Shown: one piece after another, positions 52,190 through 60,940 of the stretch
How the letters are laid out: each line of letters opens with the position of its first letter
Numbering within the stretch: the first letter of the stretch is position 1
NCBI RefSeq assembly: GCF_017163935.1
Contig: NZ_JABVZR010000002.1
Location: forward strand, 1,178,001 to 1,242,000
Direction of reading: 5' to 3'
Source: Novosphingobium terrae
GTDB taxonomy: Bacteria > Pseudomonadota > Alphaproteobacteria > Sphingomonadales > Sphingomonadaceae
Length of the DNA stretch: 64,000 bases
The notes under the pieces: generated by a model
Told to the model about the DNA's origin: nothing
The model's database searches: none
What the model saw: the letters and a program-made list of their open reading frames with translations, nothing else
Made by a program: the position numbers and the translations under genes

Positions 52190-52861
52190 TCAATCCTTGC
52201 TGGCGTTGGTCACGGGGATGCCGGCGCCGTTGATCGCGCGCGATTGCGGTCCGGCCAGAAACTGCACCACCGCGGCGATGGCGTCCGGGCTGGTCCAGTC
52301 GGCGGGATCGGCATCGGGCATGTCGCGGCGGTTCTGCGGCGTATCGATGATGCGGGGCAGGACGATATTGGCCCGGATGCCGCGCGGGCGCATCTCTTCG
52401 GCCGTGGCCTCGATTAGCCGGGCGACGGCGGATTTCGCCGCCGCATAGGCCGCCATGCCCGCACCGGCGGGCTGGGCCGAGGCCGCGCCGATGGCAACAA
52501 TCGCCGCGCCATCCTTGAGCAGCGGCAGGCTGGCCCGCACCGGAACGACGGTGGTCAGCACATTGGCCGCGAACATTTTCTGCCACAGTTCGGGCGAGCT
52601 TTCGGCCAGTTCGGCCCAGGCGAAGGCGCCCGCCACCAGCACCAGCGCATCGATATCGCCCAGCCATGCCTTGGCCGAAGCCAGCGCGGGCTCAACCTCG
52701 GAGGGGTTGGAGAGATCGGCGCAGCGGAGCCAGTGCAGGCCGTCTCGTTCGGCGGGGGCCTCATGGCGGTCGATGGCGGCCACGCGGTGTCCGGCCTGAA
52801 GGAAGCTGTCGAGGATGGCCCGGCCCAGATGGCCGCTCGCGCCGGTGATGATCACATGCAT
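52190..52861 (-). CDS. SDR resembling quinonoid dihydropteridine reductase
   Basis: A 223-residue SDR started at ATG 52861. The cofactor motif GASGHLG is at residues 7-13 and the catalytic pair is Tyr139/Lys143. The segment LPRIIDTPQNRRDMPDADPADWT (from about residue 168) follows the human QDPR pattern LPxxxDTPxNRxxMPxADxxxWT, recalled from memory, and the C-terminal end GxxIxVT also matches. It lies between fahA and phhB in a phhA operon, which fits reduction of quinonoid dihydrobiopterin back to the tetrahydro form with NADH. A general SDR remains possible. Confidence 0.75.
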   Translation of the reverse strand: MHVIITGASGHLGRAILDSFLQAGHRVAAIDRHEAPAERDGLHWLRCADLSNPSEVEPALASAKAWLGDIDALVLVAGAFAWAELAESSPELWQKMFAANVLTTVVPVRASLPLLKDGAAIVAIGAASAQPAGAGMAAYAAAKSAVARLIEATAEEMRPRGIRANIVLPRIIDTPQNRRDMPDADPADWTSPDAIAAVVQFLAGPQSRAINGAGIPVTNASKD

Positions 52862-52877
52862 GGGGTCGGCTTTCAGG

Positions 52878-54176
52878 TCAGGCGATAGCGGGCAGGATGG
52901 TGGCGCGGTTTTGCCCGAAGCCGATCGAGGCGAAGCCGTCGCGATGGGCATGGGCGGTAAGGATGATTTCGTCGCCATCCTCGACAAAGCTGCGCTTTTC
53001 GCCATTGGGTAAAGTGATGGGTTCGGCGCCGCCCTGAGTCAGCTCCAGCAGGCTGCCGAAGGCGTCGCGCGTGGCGCCGGAAATGGTGCCGGAGCCCAGC
53101 AGATCGCCCGTCCGCAGATCGCAGCCGTTGGAGCTGTGATGCGCCACCAGCTGGGCCACCGTCCAATACATATCGCTGGCGTTGCTGGCGCTCAGCGCCG
53201 CGGCGGGGGTGCCCTCCTCGCGCATGGTGCGGGTCCTGATCGCCACCTCCAGCGCGAGGGAGAACTGGCCCGCGCTCTGGTCCTTGTCGTCCCAAAGATA
53301 GGGCAAGGGGGCCGGATCGCCCTCGGGGCGCGGCGGCTGGGCGATGCGGAAGGGGGCCAGAGCCTCGGCGGTGACCACCCAGGGCGAGATGGTGGAGTGG
53401 AAGTTCTTGGCGAGGAAAGGCCCGAGCGGCTGATACTCCCAGGCCTGAAAATCGCGCGCCGACCAGTCGTTGAGCAGGCAGAAGCCCGCGATATGCGCGG
53501 CGGCCTCACCGATGGGGATCGGCTGGCCCAGCGCATTGCCCTGCCCGATCCACACGCCCAGCTCCAGCTCGTAATCGAGGCGGGCGGTGGGGCCGAAGAT
53601 CGGCCCCGGCGCGTCGGGCAGCTTGCGCTGGCCCCGGGGGCGCAGAACATCCACATCCGAGGGGCGGATCGAGGAGGCGCGCCCGTGATAGCCGATCGGC
53701 ACATGCTTGTAATTGGGCAGCAGCGGATTGTCGGGCCGGAACAGCTTGCCCACATTGGTGGCGTGGTGGATGCCGACATAGAAATCGGTGTAATCGCCGA
53801 TGGTGAAGGGCAGATGGAGCGTGCAATCCGCCATCGGGCACAGCGCCGGCTCGATCCGGGCGCGATGCGCGGGATCGGACAGCAAACGCGACAGCGCCTG
53901 ACGCAGGGCGCGCCGCACCGCCTCATCCAGCGCGAAAAGCGCGTTGAGATCGCCGGCCTGCAGGGCATCATGGGTCTGCGGGGGCAGCAGATCGGCAATG
54001 GCCGCCAGGTCCAGCACATGGTCCCCGATGGCGACAGCCGGGCGCGGCTGCTGGCCAGCGCGCGCGGCGATGCCGAAAGGCAGGTTCTGGATCGGAAACT
54101 CGCTGTGGCCGTTTGCGCTTTCGACCCAGCTCTGGCGTTGCGGATCGTGGGTTTCGTCGATGGAGAAGATGCTCAT
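52878..54176 (-). CDS. fahA: Fumarylacetoacetase
   Basis: A 432-residue hydrolase with the full FAH pattern: MADCTLHLPFTIGDYTDFYVGIHHATNVG, VPIGYHGRASSIRPSD, DYELELGVWIGQGNALG, LLNDWSARDFQAWEYQPLGPF and LRTGDLLGSGTISG. It splits fumarylacetoacetate to fumarate and acetoacetate, the last step of tyrosine breakdown. The start shares a base with the hmgA stop (TGATG). Confidence 0.96.
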   Translation of the reverse strand: MSIFSIDETHDPQRQSWVESANGHSEFPIQNLPFGIAARAGQQPRPAVAIGDHVLDLAAIADLLPPQTHDALQAGDLNALFALDEAVRRALRQALSRLLSDPAHRARIEPALCPMADCTLHLPFTIGDYTDFYVGIHHATNVGKLFRPDNPLLPNYKHVPIGYHGRASSIRPSDVDVLRPRGQRKLPDAPGPIFGPTARLDYELELGVWIGQGNALGQPIPIGEAAAHIAGFCLLNDWSARDFQAWEYQPLGPFLAKNFHSTISPWVVTAEALAPFRIAQPPRPEGDPAPLPYLWDDKDQSAGQFSLALEVAIRTRTMREEGTPAAALSASNASDMYWTVAQLVAHHSSNGCDLRTGDLLGSGTISGATRDAFGSLLELTQGGAEPITLPNGEKRSFVEDGDEIILTAHAHRDGFASIGFGQNRATILPAIA

Positions 54177-55483
54177 CAGGGAAGTTTCGCCTTTTCAAAG
54201 CCCGACCAGGCTTCGTCATAATCACTCTGGAGGAGATCGCTGTCCATGGCCCAGCGCGTGGGCCGGATCACATGGCGGCTCTCGAACATGAAGGCCATGG
54301 TGTTCTCGAGCCTGTGCGGCTTGAGATCGGCGGAGACCGCCTTCTCATAGCTCGCCTTGTCGGGCCCGTGGCCGTTCATGCAATTGTGCAGCGAGGCGCC
54401 GCCCGGGGCGAAACCGCCCTCCTTGGCGTCATAGGCGCCTTCGATCAGCCCCATGAACTCGCTCATCACATTGCGGTGGAACCAGGGCGGGCGGAAGGTG
54501 TCCTCGGCCACCATCCAGCGCGGCGGGAAGATCACGACATCGATGTTGGCGGTGCCCGGCGTGTCGGAGGGGCTGGTCAGCACGGTGAAGATCGAGGGAT
54601 CGGGATGGTCGAAGCTGACCGTATTGATGGTGTTGAAGCGGCGCAGATCATAGCGGCAGGGCGCCAGATTGCCGTGCCAGGCCACTACATCGAAGGGGGA
54701 GTGGTCGAGCGTGGTGGCCCAGAGCGCGCCCTGAAATTTCTGGATCACCTCATGCGGCTCATCGCGATCCTCGAACCATGCCGTGGGTGTTTCGAAATCG
54801 CGCGGATTGGCAAGGCCATTGGCGCCGATGGGCCCCAGATCCGGCAGGCGGAACAGGGCGCCGTAATTCTCGCAGACGTAACCGTGCGAGGGGCCGTCCA
54901 GCTCGACGCGGAACCGCACGCCGCGCGGGATCAGCGCCATCTGCAGCGGGGCCACCACCATCACGCCCAGTTCGGTGACGATGCGCAACGCGCCCTGCCG
55001 AGGCAGGATCAGCATCTCGCCATCCGCCGAGAAGAAGGCGCGCCGCTCCATCGAGCGGTTGGCCGCATAGAGATGGATGCCGCAGCCCGCGCCCGCCGCC
55101 ACATCGCCATTGCCGCCATAGGTGGTGAGGCCGTCGACAAAGTCGGTCGGCCGGGCGGGAGGCGGCATCGGGTCCCAGCGCAGGCGGTTGGGGCTGACCC
55201 GCCCCTCGCCAAAGGGGCCGGAGCGCAGCAGCGGCGCCCCTTCATAGGGCACGAAGGGCCTGTGCTGGGCCGCCGGGCGCAGGCGATAGAGCCATGACCG
55301 GCGGTTCTCGGCGCGGGGCGCGGTGAAGGCCGTGCCCGAAAGCTGCTCGGCATAGAGGCCGTAGGGCACCTTTTGCGGCGAGTTGCGGCCCACCGGCAGC
55401 GCGCCGGCCACCGCTTCACTGGCGACGTGATTGCCGAAGCCTGTCATATAAAGCGGGCCGTTGTCCGGCTCTTGCTGGGCCAT
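54176..55483 (-). CDS. hmgA: Homogentisate 1,2-dioxygenase
   Basis: A 435-residue non-heme iron dioxygenase: [57 protein letters not shown], then the iron region [28 protein letters not shown] and [10 protein letters not shown] in pieces. It opens the ring of homogentisate to maleylacetoacetate. It is coupled to fahA by a one-base overlap and lies 24 bases behind hpd. Confidence 0.97.
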   Translation of the reverse strand: MAQQEPDNGPLYMTGFGNHVASEAVAGALPVGRNSPQKVPYGLYAEQLSGTAFTAPRAENRRSWLYRLRPAAQHRPFVPYEGAPLLRSGPFGEGRVSPNRLRWDPMPPPARPTDFVDGLTTYGGNGDVAAGAGCGIHLYAANRSMERRAFFSADGEMLILPRQGALRIVTELGVMVVAPLQMALIPRGVRFRVELDGPSHGYVCENYGALFRLPDLGPIGANGLANPRDFETPTAWFEDRDEPHEVIQKFQGALWATTLDHSPFDVVAWHGNLAPCRYDLRRFNTINTVSFDHPDPSIFTVLTSPSDTPGTANIDVVIFPPRWMVAEDTFRPPWFHRNVMSEFMGLIEGAYDAKEGGFAPGGASLHNCMNGHGPDKASYEKAVSADLKPHRLENTMAFMFESRHVIRPTRWAMDSDLLQSDYDEAWSGFEKAKLP

Positions 55484-55507
55484 GATCTGCTCTCTCCCAT
55501 GCCCTCC

Positions 55508-56554
55508 TTACAGATCGACCGTGATAACACCGCGCCGGATCTGATCCAGCTCGATCGACTCATACAGGGCCTGGAAATTGCCGTTGCCGAAGCCTTCATT
55601 GCCCTTGCGCTGGATGATCTCGAAGAAGATCGGGCCGAACATGTTCTCGGTGAAGATCTGCAGCAGAATGCCTTCCTCACCCACATCGCCGTCGATCAGG
55701 ATGCGGTTCTTCTTCAGCCGTTCCAGATCCTCGCCATGGCCGGGCACGCGCTTGTCGACCAGCTCGTAATAGGTCTCGATCGTGTCCTGCAGGCGCACAC
55801 CGCGCGCGCGCAGCTTCTCGACGGTCTCGTAGATGTCCGGCGTGGTGAGGGCCAGATGCTGGATGCCTTCGCCATTGTAATCGCGGATGAATTCCTCGAT
55901 CTGGCTCTTGTCGTCCTGGCTTTCGTTCAGCGGGATGCGGATGGCCTTATCGGGCGCGATCATCGCCTGGCTGAACAGGCCGGTGGCCTTGCCCTTGATG
56001 TCGAAATACTTCTGCTCCTCAAAGCCGAAGAGCTTGGCGTAGAACTGCGACCACACCCGCATCTGCCCGCGCCGCACATTATGCGTCAGGTGATCGAGCA
56101 GATCGAGGCCGACATTGTTCGCCTCGGCCTGCTCCTGCCAGCCCGGCACCACCTGCCAGTCGGCGAAGGGATCGGCATCGACCAGATAGAGCAGCGAGCC
56201 GCCAATGCCTTCCAGCGCCTTGGCGCCGGGCAGGGCCGAACCCGAGGTGTCGGCATCGGTCGCGCCGCGCTCCAGCGCCAGCTTGTGGGCCAGAGCGGCA
56301 TCGGCCACGCGGAAGCCCATACCATTGGCCGAGGGGCCGTGCAGCTTGCGGAAATCCGCAGCCTGACCTTCGGGCAAGGCGTTCAGGATAAAGGCGATGC
56401 GGCCCTGGCGGAACAGCTGAAGCGCGCCATCCTGCGTATGAGCCGCCAGTGTGAAGCCCAGCTGTTGCAGCTGCGCGCCCATGGTGGCCGGTTCGGGCGA
56501 AGTGAATTCGCAGAAGGCGAAGCCATCGAGGCCAAGGGGATTTTGATCGTTCAT
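55508..56554 (-). CDS. hpd: 4-hydroxyphenylpyruvate dioxygenase
   Basis: A 348-residue HPPD, ATG at 56554 (a GTG just before it is the alternative). The two-domain vicinal-oxygen-chelate fold is recognisable, with the iron ligands most likely His155 (DHLTHN), His233 (IQHLAL) and Glu312 (FFEIIQR), all in the C-terminal half. It turns 4-hydroxyphenylpyruvate into homogentisate. It is second in the operon, 51 bases after phhA. No tyrosine aminotransferase is in the window, so that step must be encoded elsewhere. Confidence 0.96.
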   Translation of the reverse strand: MNDQNPLGLDGFAFCEFTSPEPATMGAQLQQLGFTLAAHTQDGALQLFRQGRIAFILNALPEGQAADFRKLHGPSANGMGFRVADAALAHKLALERGATDADTSGSALPGAKALEGIGGSLLYLVDADPFADWQVVPGWQEQAEANNVGLDLLDHLTHNVRRGQMRVWSQFYAKLFGFEEQKYFDIKGKATGLFSQAMIAPDKAIRIPLNESQDDKSQIEEFIRDYNGEGIQHLALTTPDIYETVEKLRARGVRLQDTIETYYELVDKRVPGHGEDLERLKKNRILIDGDVGEEGILLQIFTENMFGPIFFEIIQRKGNEGFGNGNFQALYESIELDQIRRGVITVDL

Positions 56555-56605
56555 CACAGAAGTCCGTTGCCTGGTGGGTTTTTGGGTGGGTTTTTGAAGA
56601 TGGGT

Positions 56606-57478
56606 TCAGATCGGGTGGCGCGCGGCTCTGGCGCGGGCGTAATCCTGCGTGCCGCGATGATCGATGCGGTCGCTTTCCAGCACGGTGGCGACATCGAGGT
56701 CATCCGTGCCTTCCAGCTCGCGGTAGAGCGGGGCGAAATCACTCTCGATGGTCTGGCGCAGCAGATCCTCGAAACTGTCGATCACGAAATAGGTCTGCTG
56801 GAAATCGTCGATGCGATAGCGCGTGCGCATCAGCCGCTTGAGGTCGAAGCCGATGCGGTTGGGCGAGGGATCGTCCAGCGCGAAGATCGACTCGCTGAAG
56901 GAGGAGACGATGCCCGCGCCGTAGATCTGCAGACCCTCAGGCGCGCGCAGCAGACCGAATTCCACCGTATACCAGTAGAGGCGGGCCAGCCTGTCGATCG
57001 CGCCCAGCTCCACCGCGCGCTGGCCGCCCCTTCCATAGGCCTCCATGTAATCGGCAAAGACCGGATTGGCGAGCAGCGGGACATGGCCGAAGACATCGTG
57101 AAAGATGTCGGGCTCTTCCAGATAGTCGATCTGCTCGGGCGTGCGGATAAAGCGCCCGGCCACAAAGCGGCGATGGGCCAGATGGTCGAAAAACAGCGCG
57201 TCCGGCACCAGACCGGGCACGGCCACCACCTGCCAGCCCGTGGCATCCATCAGCCGGGCGTTCAGCTCGGCAAAGTCCGGAATGCCCGGTTTGGACAGGC
57301 GCAGCACATCGAGCCCGTCGAGAAAGGCGGGCGCCACGCGGCCGGGCAGCAGGCGCGCCTGCCGTTCGAACAGCTGATCCCACATCGCATGTTCACCGTC
57401 GCTGTAACGCGCCCAGTCCTGAGGAATGGTCCAATCGTCCGCAGCTTCCGGCGGCTTTGCAAGGGTGCTGTCTGCCAT
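56606..57478 (-). CDS. phhA: Phenylalanine 4-monooxygenase
   Basis: A 290-residue pterin-dependent hydroxylase of the short bacterial type. Iron ligands are His127 and His132 (DIFHDVFGHVPLL) and Glu173 (YWYTVEFGL). It hydroxylates phenylalanine to tyrosine using tetrahydrobiopterin or a related pterin, which PhhB and probably the SDR gene of this operon then recycle. First gene of the six-gene operon; an Lrp-type regulator is divergent, with a 10-bp inverted repeat 13 bases ahead of this start. Confidence 0.96.
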   Translation of the reverse strand: MADSTLAKPPEAADDWTIPQDWARYSDGEHAMWDQLFERQARLLPGRVAPAFLDGLDVLRLSKPGIPDFAELNARLMDATGWQVVAVPGLVPDALFFDHLAHRRFVAGRFIRTPEQIDYLEEPDIFHDVFGHVPLLANPVFADYMEAYGRGGQRAVELGAIDRLARLYWYTVEFGLLRAPEGLQIYGAGIVSSFSESIFALDDPSPNRIGFDLKRLMRTRYRIDDFQQTYFVIDSFEDLLRQTIESDFAPLYRELEGTDDLDVATVLESDRIDHRGTQDYARARAARHPI

Positions 57479-57490
57479 GGCGAAACTATC

Positions 57491-57576
57491 TCACAGATCA
57501 GGCTTGAATGGGTTTCAAAAACCCGTCACTTTCCGGGAATTCTGAAACGGAATTCAAATTTTATGGTGATCTGTGA
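57491..57576. promoter_or_regulatory. Divergent phhA/lrp control region with 10-bp inverted repeat arms
   Basis: TCACAGATCA at 57491-57500 and TGATCTGTGA at 57567-57576 are perfect inverted copies 66 bases apart, one next to each gene's start; the right arm overlaps the GTG of the Lrp gene. Between them lie GGGTTT-CAA-AAACCC (57510-57524) and two GAATTC units 19 bases apart. Widely spaced paired sites suit an Lrp octamer wrapping the promoter. Confidence 0.6.
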
Positions 57577-58046
57577 AACAGCAATCGCGCCTTGATCCGA
57601 TCGATCTGCGAATCATCGATGCCCTGCAACAGGATGCTTCGCTCAGCCATGCCGAATTGGGGGACCGGGTGGGTGCCTCGGCGGCCTCCTGCTGGCGCCG
57701 GATCAAGGCGCTGGAGGCAGAGGGCATCCTCACCGCCACCGTCAGGCTGGTCGATCCCGAGAAGATCGGGCGCGGGGTCAATGTCTTCTGCAACATCCGC
57801 GTGCGCCATCACGCGCAGGAGGTGCGCAAGCCCTTCGAGGATTTCCTGCGCGAGCGCCCGGAGGTGATCGAGTGCTTTTCCATGTCGGGCGAGTGGGATT
57901 ATCTGCTGCGGATCGTGGTTGCCGACGTGGCCGATTACGAGAAGTTCCTGATGCGCACCCTGCTGGAGCATCCGGCAGTGGGGGCGGCGGCCTCTCATTT
58001 CGCGCTGTCGACGACGAAATACACCACGGCCCTTCCGATCGGCTGA
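57573..58046 (+). CDS. Lrp/AsnC family transcriptional regulator of the Phe/Tyr operon
   Basis: A 157-residue Lrp protein: HTH in LRIIDALQQDASLSHAELGD and ASAASCWRRIKALEAEG, then a RAM ligand domain (VIECFSMSGEWDYLLRIVVAD). It starts at a GTG with no Shine-Dalgarno, inside the right arm of the inverted repeat, so its own translation or transcription could be blocked by binding. Lrp-type activators of phh/hpd genes respond to aromatic amino acids; that ligand is inferred here. Confidence 0.88.
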   Translation: MKQQSRLDPIDLRIIDALQQDASLSHAELGDRVGASAASCWRRIKALEAEGILTATVRLVDPEKIGRGVNVFCNIRVRHHAQEVRKPFEDFLRERPEVIECFSMSGEWDYLLRIVVADVADYEKFLMRTLLEHPAVGAAASHFALSTTKYTTALPIG

Positions 58047-58116
58047 GGCTTCGCGAATTCGATACGCACATCCATGACATGCCGGTATGATGCCGGTGAA
58101 GCATGCAGGGCAGCCC

Positions 58117-58584
58117 ATGAACGCCAGTGATCTGATCGCCTCTCGTGAACGTCTGGCCTATTATGACAGCCAGTCGATCGAATTGCCCCGCGCCCTTACG
58201 CCGCTGGAGGCGTGGAATCTGATGATGGCGCAGCCTCAGCCCATTCTGAGATGGGCCTTTCGGGTGCGTGATGCGATTTCCGCGCGCTTTGGCGTGAAGC
58301 GGATCGGCGGGTTCAGCGGCCGCCGCCGGGATGGGGTGCAGGTGGGGGATCGCCTCGATTTCTTTCTGGTCGAAGGGGTGAGCCCCGATGCCCTGCTGCT
58401 GACCGAGCGCGACCGCCATCTCGATGTCATGACGGCCATCCGCACCGAGGGGGCGCGGCTGACCATCACCTCCTCGGTCGTGGTGCATAATGCTTTCGGG
58501 CGGGCCTATATGCTGCCGGTCGGCCCGGCGCATCGGGTGATCGTGCGCGGCATGCTGGCCCGCCTGCGCAAGAGCCTGCGCTAG
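58117..58584 (+). CDS. DUF2867 domain protein
   Basis: About 155 residues from ATG 58117 (MNASDLIASRERLAYYDSQS); ATG 58087 and 58090 are in-frame alternatives, and none has a strong ribosome site. The DUF2867 pattern is visible in FSGRRRDGVQVGDRLDFFLVE, LLLTERDRHLDVMTAIR and VVHNAFGRAYMLPVGPAHRVIVRGML. Members are uncharacterised or fused to NAD-binding domains. It follows the Lrp gene by 70 bases, and its TAG shares the CTAG of the convergent gene's stop. Confidence 0.75.
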   Translation: MNASDLIASRERLAYYDSQSIELPRALTPLEAWNLMMAQPQPILRWAFRVRDAISARFGVKRIGGFSGRRRDGVQVGDRLDFFLVEGVSPDALLLTERDRHLDVMTAIRTEGARLTITSSVVVHNAFGRAYMLPVGPAHRVIVRGMLARLRKSLR

Positions 58585-58979
58585 TCCTGCCCGATGCCGA
58601 AGACCTCGGCGGCCACGCCCAGCGCATTGTTGGCCGAGGCCCCGCCCGCATAGAACTGCGTCTGCACGATCACCTCGACGATCTGGTCCTGCGTGGCGCC
58701 TGCCACCAGCGCCGCCTCGATATGGGCTTTGAGCTGCGGCAGAAGCCCGCGCGCCACGCAGCAGGCGATGATCACGAATTCGCGCGTCGCCAGATCCAGC
58801 CCCGGGCGGTCGAGCACGCCTGCGAAGGACCATTCCATCGTCATGGTCAGGAAATCGGGGCAGAGATCGTCGCGTGAGCGGGCCAGATCGGCGCCGCTAT
58901 GGCCGCCATGGAGCTGCTCGAACAGGGTGAGGCCCCGGGCATAGGCCGGCGTTTCGCGCGATAGAACCTTGATTGTCAT
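58581..58979 (-). CDS. Carboxymuconolactone decarboxylase-like (AhpD fold) protein
   Basis: A 132-residue protein with AAGGAG before the ATG. The CMD fold is shown by LDLATREFVIIACCVARG, HIEAALVAGATQDQIVEVIVQTQFYAG and ASANNALGVAAEVFG. CVARG has a lone Cys, not the CxxC of AhpD peroxidases, so a gamma-carboxymuconolactone-decarboxylase-type or isomerase role is more likely than a peroxidase. It is downstream of a LysR gene on the same strand. Substrate unknown. Confidence 0.82.
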   Translation of the reverse strand: MTIKVLSRETPAYARGLTLFEQLHGGHSGADLARSRDDLCPDFLTMTMEWSFAGVLDRPGLDLATREFVIIACCVARGLLPQLKAHIEAALVAGATQDQIVEVIVQTQFYAGGASANNALGVAAEVFGIGQD

Positions 58980-59087
58980 GGCTGTCTCCTTGCTGTGTTG
59001 CCCCGGAGACTGGCCGATGGCATTCAGCAGAAACAGCCCGATAGGGTGCGATCACTCCGCACTCCGGTTCCGCAATCGCGCCGGGTG

Positions 59088-59981
59088 CTAGGCCGGCCCG
59101 GCAAAATGATCGAGCGCGAAGGCGATAAAGGCGCGCAGCTTGGCCGGGGCGGCGCGATCGCGGGGATAGACCAGAAACAGCTCCCGCCCTCGGGCTTCAC
59201 AGGCGGTTAGCACCTGCTGCAACTGGCCCTTGGCCAGCGCCTCACCCACCAGAGCATAGGGCTGCAGGATGATCCCCGCGCCTGCGATGGCGGCCTCGCG
59301 CAGTGCCAGCCCGCTGTCGATCCGCAGGCTGTAGTGGATCGGCACGAGGATGTCCCGCTCGCCGTCCAGAAAGCGCCAGTCATGCCGCAGGCCCCAGCGC
59401 GTATGGCCAAGGCAATCATGCGCGGACAAATCCTCGGGCCGCTGAGGCACACCGTGCCGCGCCAGATAATCCGGCGCCGCGCAGACGATCATGCGGTAAA
59501 AGGGCATCAGCGGCCTTGCCACCAGCCCGCTGTCGGCCAGCGGACCGATGCGGAAGGCGACATCCACATTGTCACCGCCGGGATCGACCGGCGCATCGGT
59601 GAGCGCCAGTTCGATCTCCACGCCGGGATGCGCCTTGCGAAACGCCGCCATGGCCGGGGCCAGCCTGGTCACGCCAAAGGAGGTCGGCGCGGACACACGC
59701 AGCAGGCCCGAAGCCGCGCCGCGCAGGCCGATGGCATCATCCTGTGCCGCATCGACCTGCCGCAGGATCTCGCGGCAGCGTTCGAGAAACAGCTCGCCCG
59801 CCTCGGTCAGCTTCTGGCGGCGGGTGGTGCGTTCCAGCAGCCGCAGCTGCAGGCGGTCCTCCAGCGCGCGGAGATGCTTGCCCACCATGCTGGGCGACAG
59901 GCCGCGCCGTTCCGCCGCTGCCGCCAGACTGCCGGTGGCGACCACATCGACAAAGACAGCCATGCTTTCAAGGCGATCCAC
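59088..59981 (-). CDS. LysR family transcriptional regulator
   Basis: A 297-residue LysR protein with a GTG start. The HTH is at residues 1-60 (MDRLESMAVFVDVVATGSLA, AAAERRGLSPSMVGKHLRAL), followed by a periplasmic-binding-type effector domain (RVSAPTSFGVTRLAPAMAAF, DVAFRIGPLADSGLVARPL). It resembles the DhcR/PcaQ-like group that often controls small oxidoreductases. It lies 108 bases upstream of the CMD-like gene on the same strand and three bases after the PP2C gene, so its own target is unclear. Confidence 0.88.
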   Translation of the reverse strand: MDRLESMAVFVDVVATGSLAAAAERRGLSPSMVGKHLRALEDRLQLRLLERTTRRQKLTEAGELFLERCREILRQVDAAQDDAIGLRGAASGLLRVSAPTSFGVTRLAPAMAAFRKAHPGVEIELALTDAPVDPGGDNVDVAFRIGPLADSGLVARPLMPFYRMIVCAAPDYLARHGVPQRPEDLSAHDCLGHTRWGLRHDWRFLDGERDILVPIHYSLRIDSGLALREAAIAGAGIILQPYALVGEALAKGQLQQVLTACEARGRELFLVYPRDRAAPAKLRAFIAFALDHFAGPA

Positions 59982-59984
59982 GCC

Positions 59985-60803
59985 CTAGCCGACCCTCAAC
60001 CAGATCGCGGAGGCATCGTCGCTCGGTTTGAAACGCGGAAAGCGTGAGGAGCCGGCATCATGACGCTCGATGGCGCGCAATTCCTCGATCAGCCCGGCCA
60101 GACCGCGCGAGGGCAAGGCGGCGAACAAAGTGTCCGGATCATAGAGTTCATAGGTGTCCAGCAGGGCCGAAAAGCCATCGGACATCAGCAGCAGCTCATC
60201 GCCCTTGCGCACCGGTACGCTGTGGAAGCGGGTCGAGGCGCGCGAGGCCTCCGCATCCACCCCCAGCACGCGCCGCTGCGGTCTGCCGCGCTGCGCGCGC
60301 TGATCGGCCAGCACAGTGGGCGAGCGCAGGCCGCCCGTGGCAGCGCCCACACCGAGCGCCAGAGCCGCCGCCTGCTCACGCTGGCGATTCGGTGCGGGTG
60401 TCACAAAGGACACCTCGGCGCCGCTGCGCAGCAGGACGGAGCAATCCGCAGCATGAGCGCAGCCAAGCCTCTCGCCTTCAAGCGCCACCGCCGCGAAGGC
60501 CGCGCTGGGGATCTCCCATGCGCCGAAAGGTTCGCGCTGTTTCTCGTGCCGATAGGCCTGCGCCACGGCATCGAACACGCTGCCGCACAGATCGTCCAGA
60601 GGGCCCGAGGCTTGCGCGAAGGCGCGATCCGCTGCCGCTGCCAGCCAGGCCGCGCCGCCTCGGCCACCCAGCAGGCCGGGGTCGCCCAGATCGGTGGCCC
60701 CGTCGATCACCCAGGCGTGGCGGTCCGCGCAGCCGAGTCGATCATCATTCGCCACCTCGGCTTTGCCTGCCACGCTGGCCATCTGGATGAGGTCTAGATG
60801 CAA
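59985..60803 (-). CDS. PP2C-family serine/threonine phosphatase-like protein
   Basis: A 272-residue PPM/PP2C domain protein. Metal-binding aspartates are in ANDDRLG (20-21), AWVIDGATDLGD, LLLMSDGFSALLD and PSDDASAIWLRVG at the C-terminus. I keep the TTG start at 60803 because the first beta-strand (LDLIQMASVAGK) would be lost if ATG 60782 were used. It would remove phosphate from Ser/Thr residues, or act in a signalling cascade. No partner kinase is visible. Confidence 0.75.
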   Translation of the reverse strand: MHLDLIQMASVAGKAEVANDDRLGCADRHAWVIDGATDLGDPGLLGGRGGAAWLAAAADRAFAQASGPLDDLCGSVFDAVAQAYRHEKQREPFGAWEIPSAAFAAVALEGERLGCAHAADCSVLLRSGAEVSFVTPAPNRQREQAAALALGVGAATGGLRSPTVLADQRAQRGRPQRRVLGVDAEASRASTRFHSVPVRKGDELLLMSDGFSALLDTYELYDPDTLFAALPSRGLAGLIEELRAIERHDAGSSRFPRFKPSDDASAIWLRVG

Positions 60804-60877
60804 GGTGCCATCCCATCGTCACTGCCGTTCGATGCGGGCTTGGTAACAGAGTGATGGCATCCTTTCATCACTTTAGA

Positions 60878-60922
60878 GCATCGTGCGAAAAAGTGGGCAC
60901 CGGTTTTTCGCGAGGACGATGC
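60878..60922. repeat. Alphaproteobacterial palindromic element (about 45 bp)
   Basis: Two inverted half-matches: GCATCGTGCGAAAAA on the left and TTTTTCGCGAGGACGATGC on the right, around GTGGGCACCGG. From memory, this form (GCATCGT...GAAAAAGTGG...CCGGTTTTTCGC...ACGATGC) is scattered through alphaproteobacterial genomes between genes. It lies between the PP2C start and the convergent SDR stop. Confidence 0.6.
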
Positions 60923-60940
60923 GGCAACAGACACCGCGTT

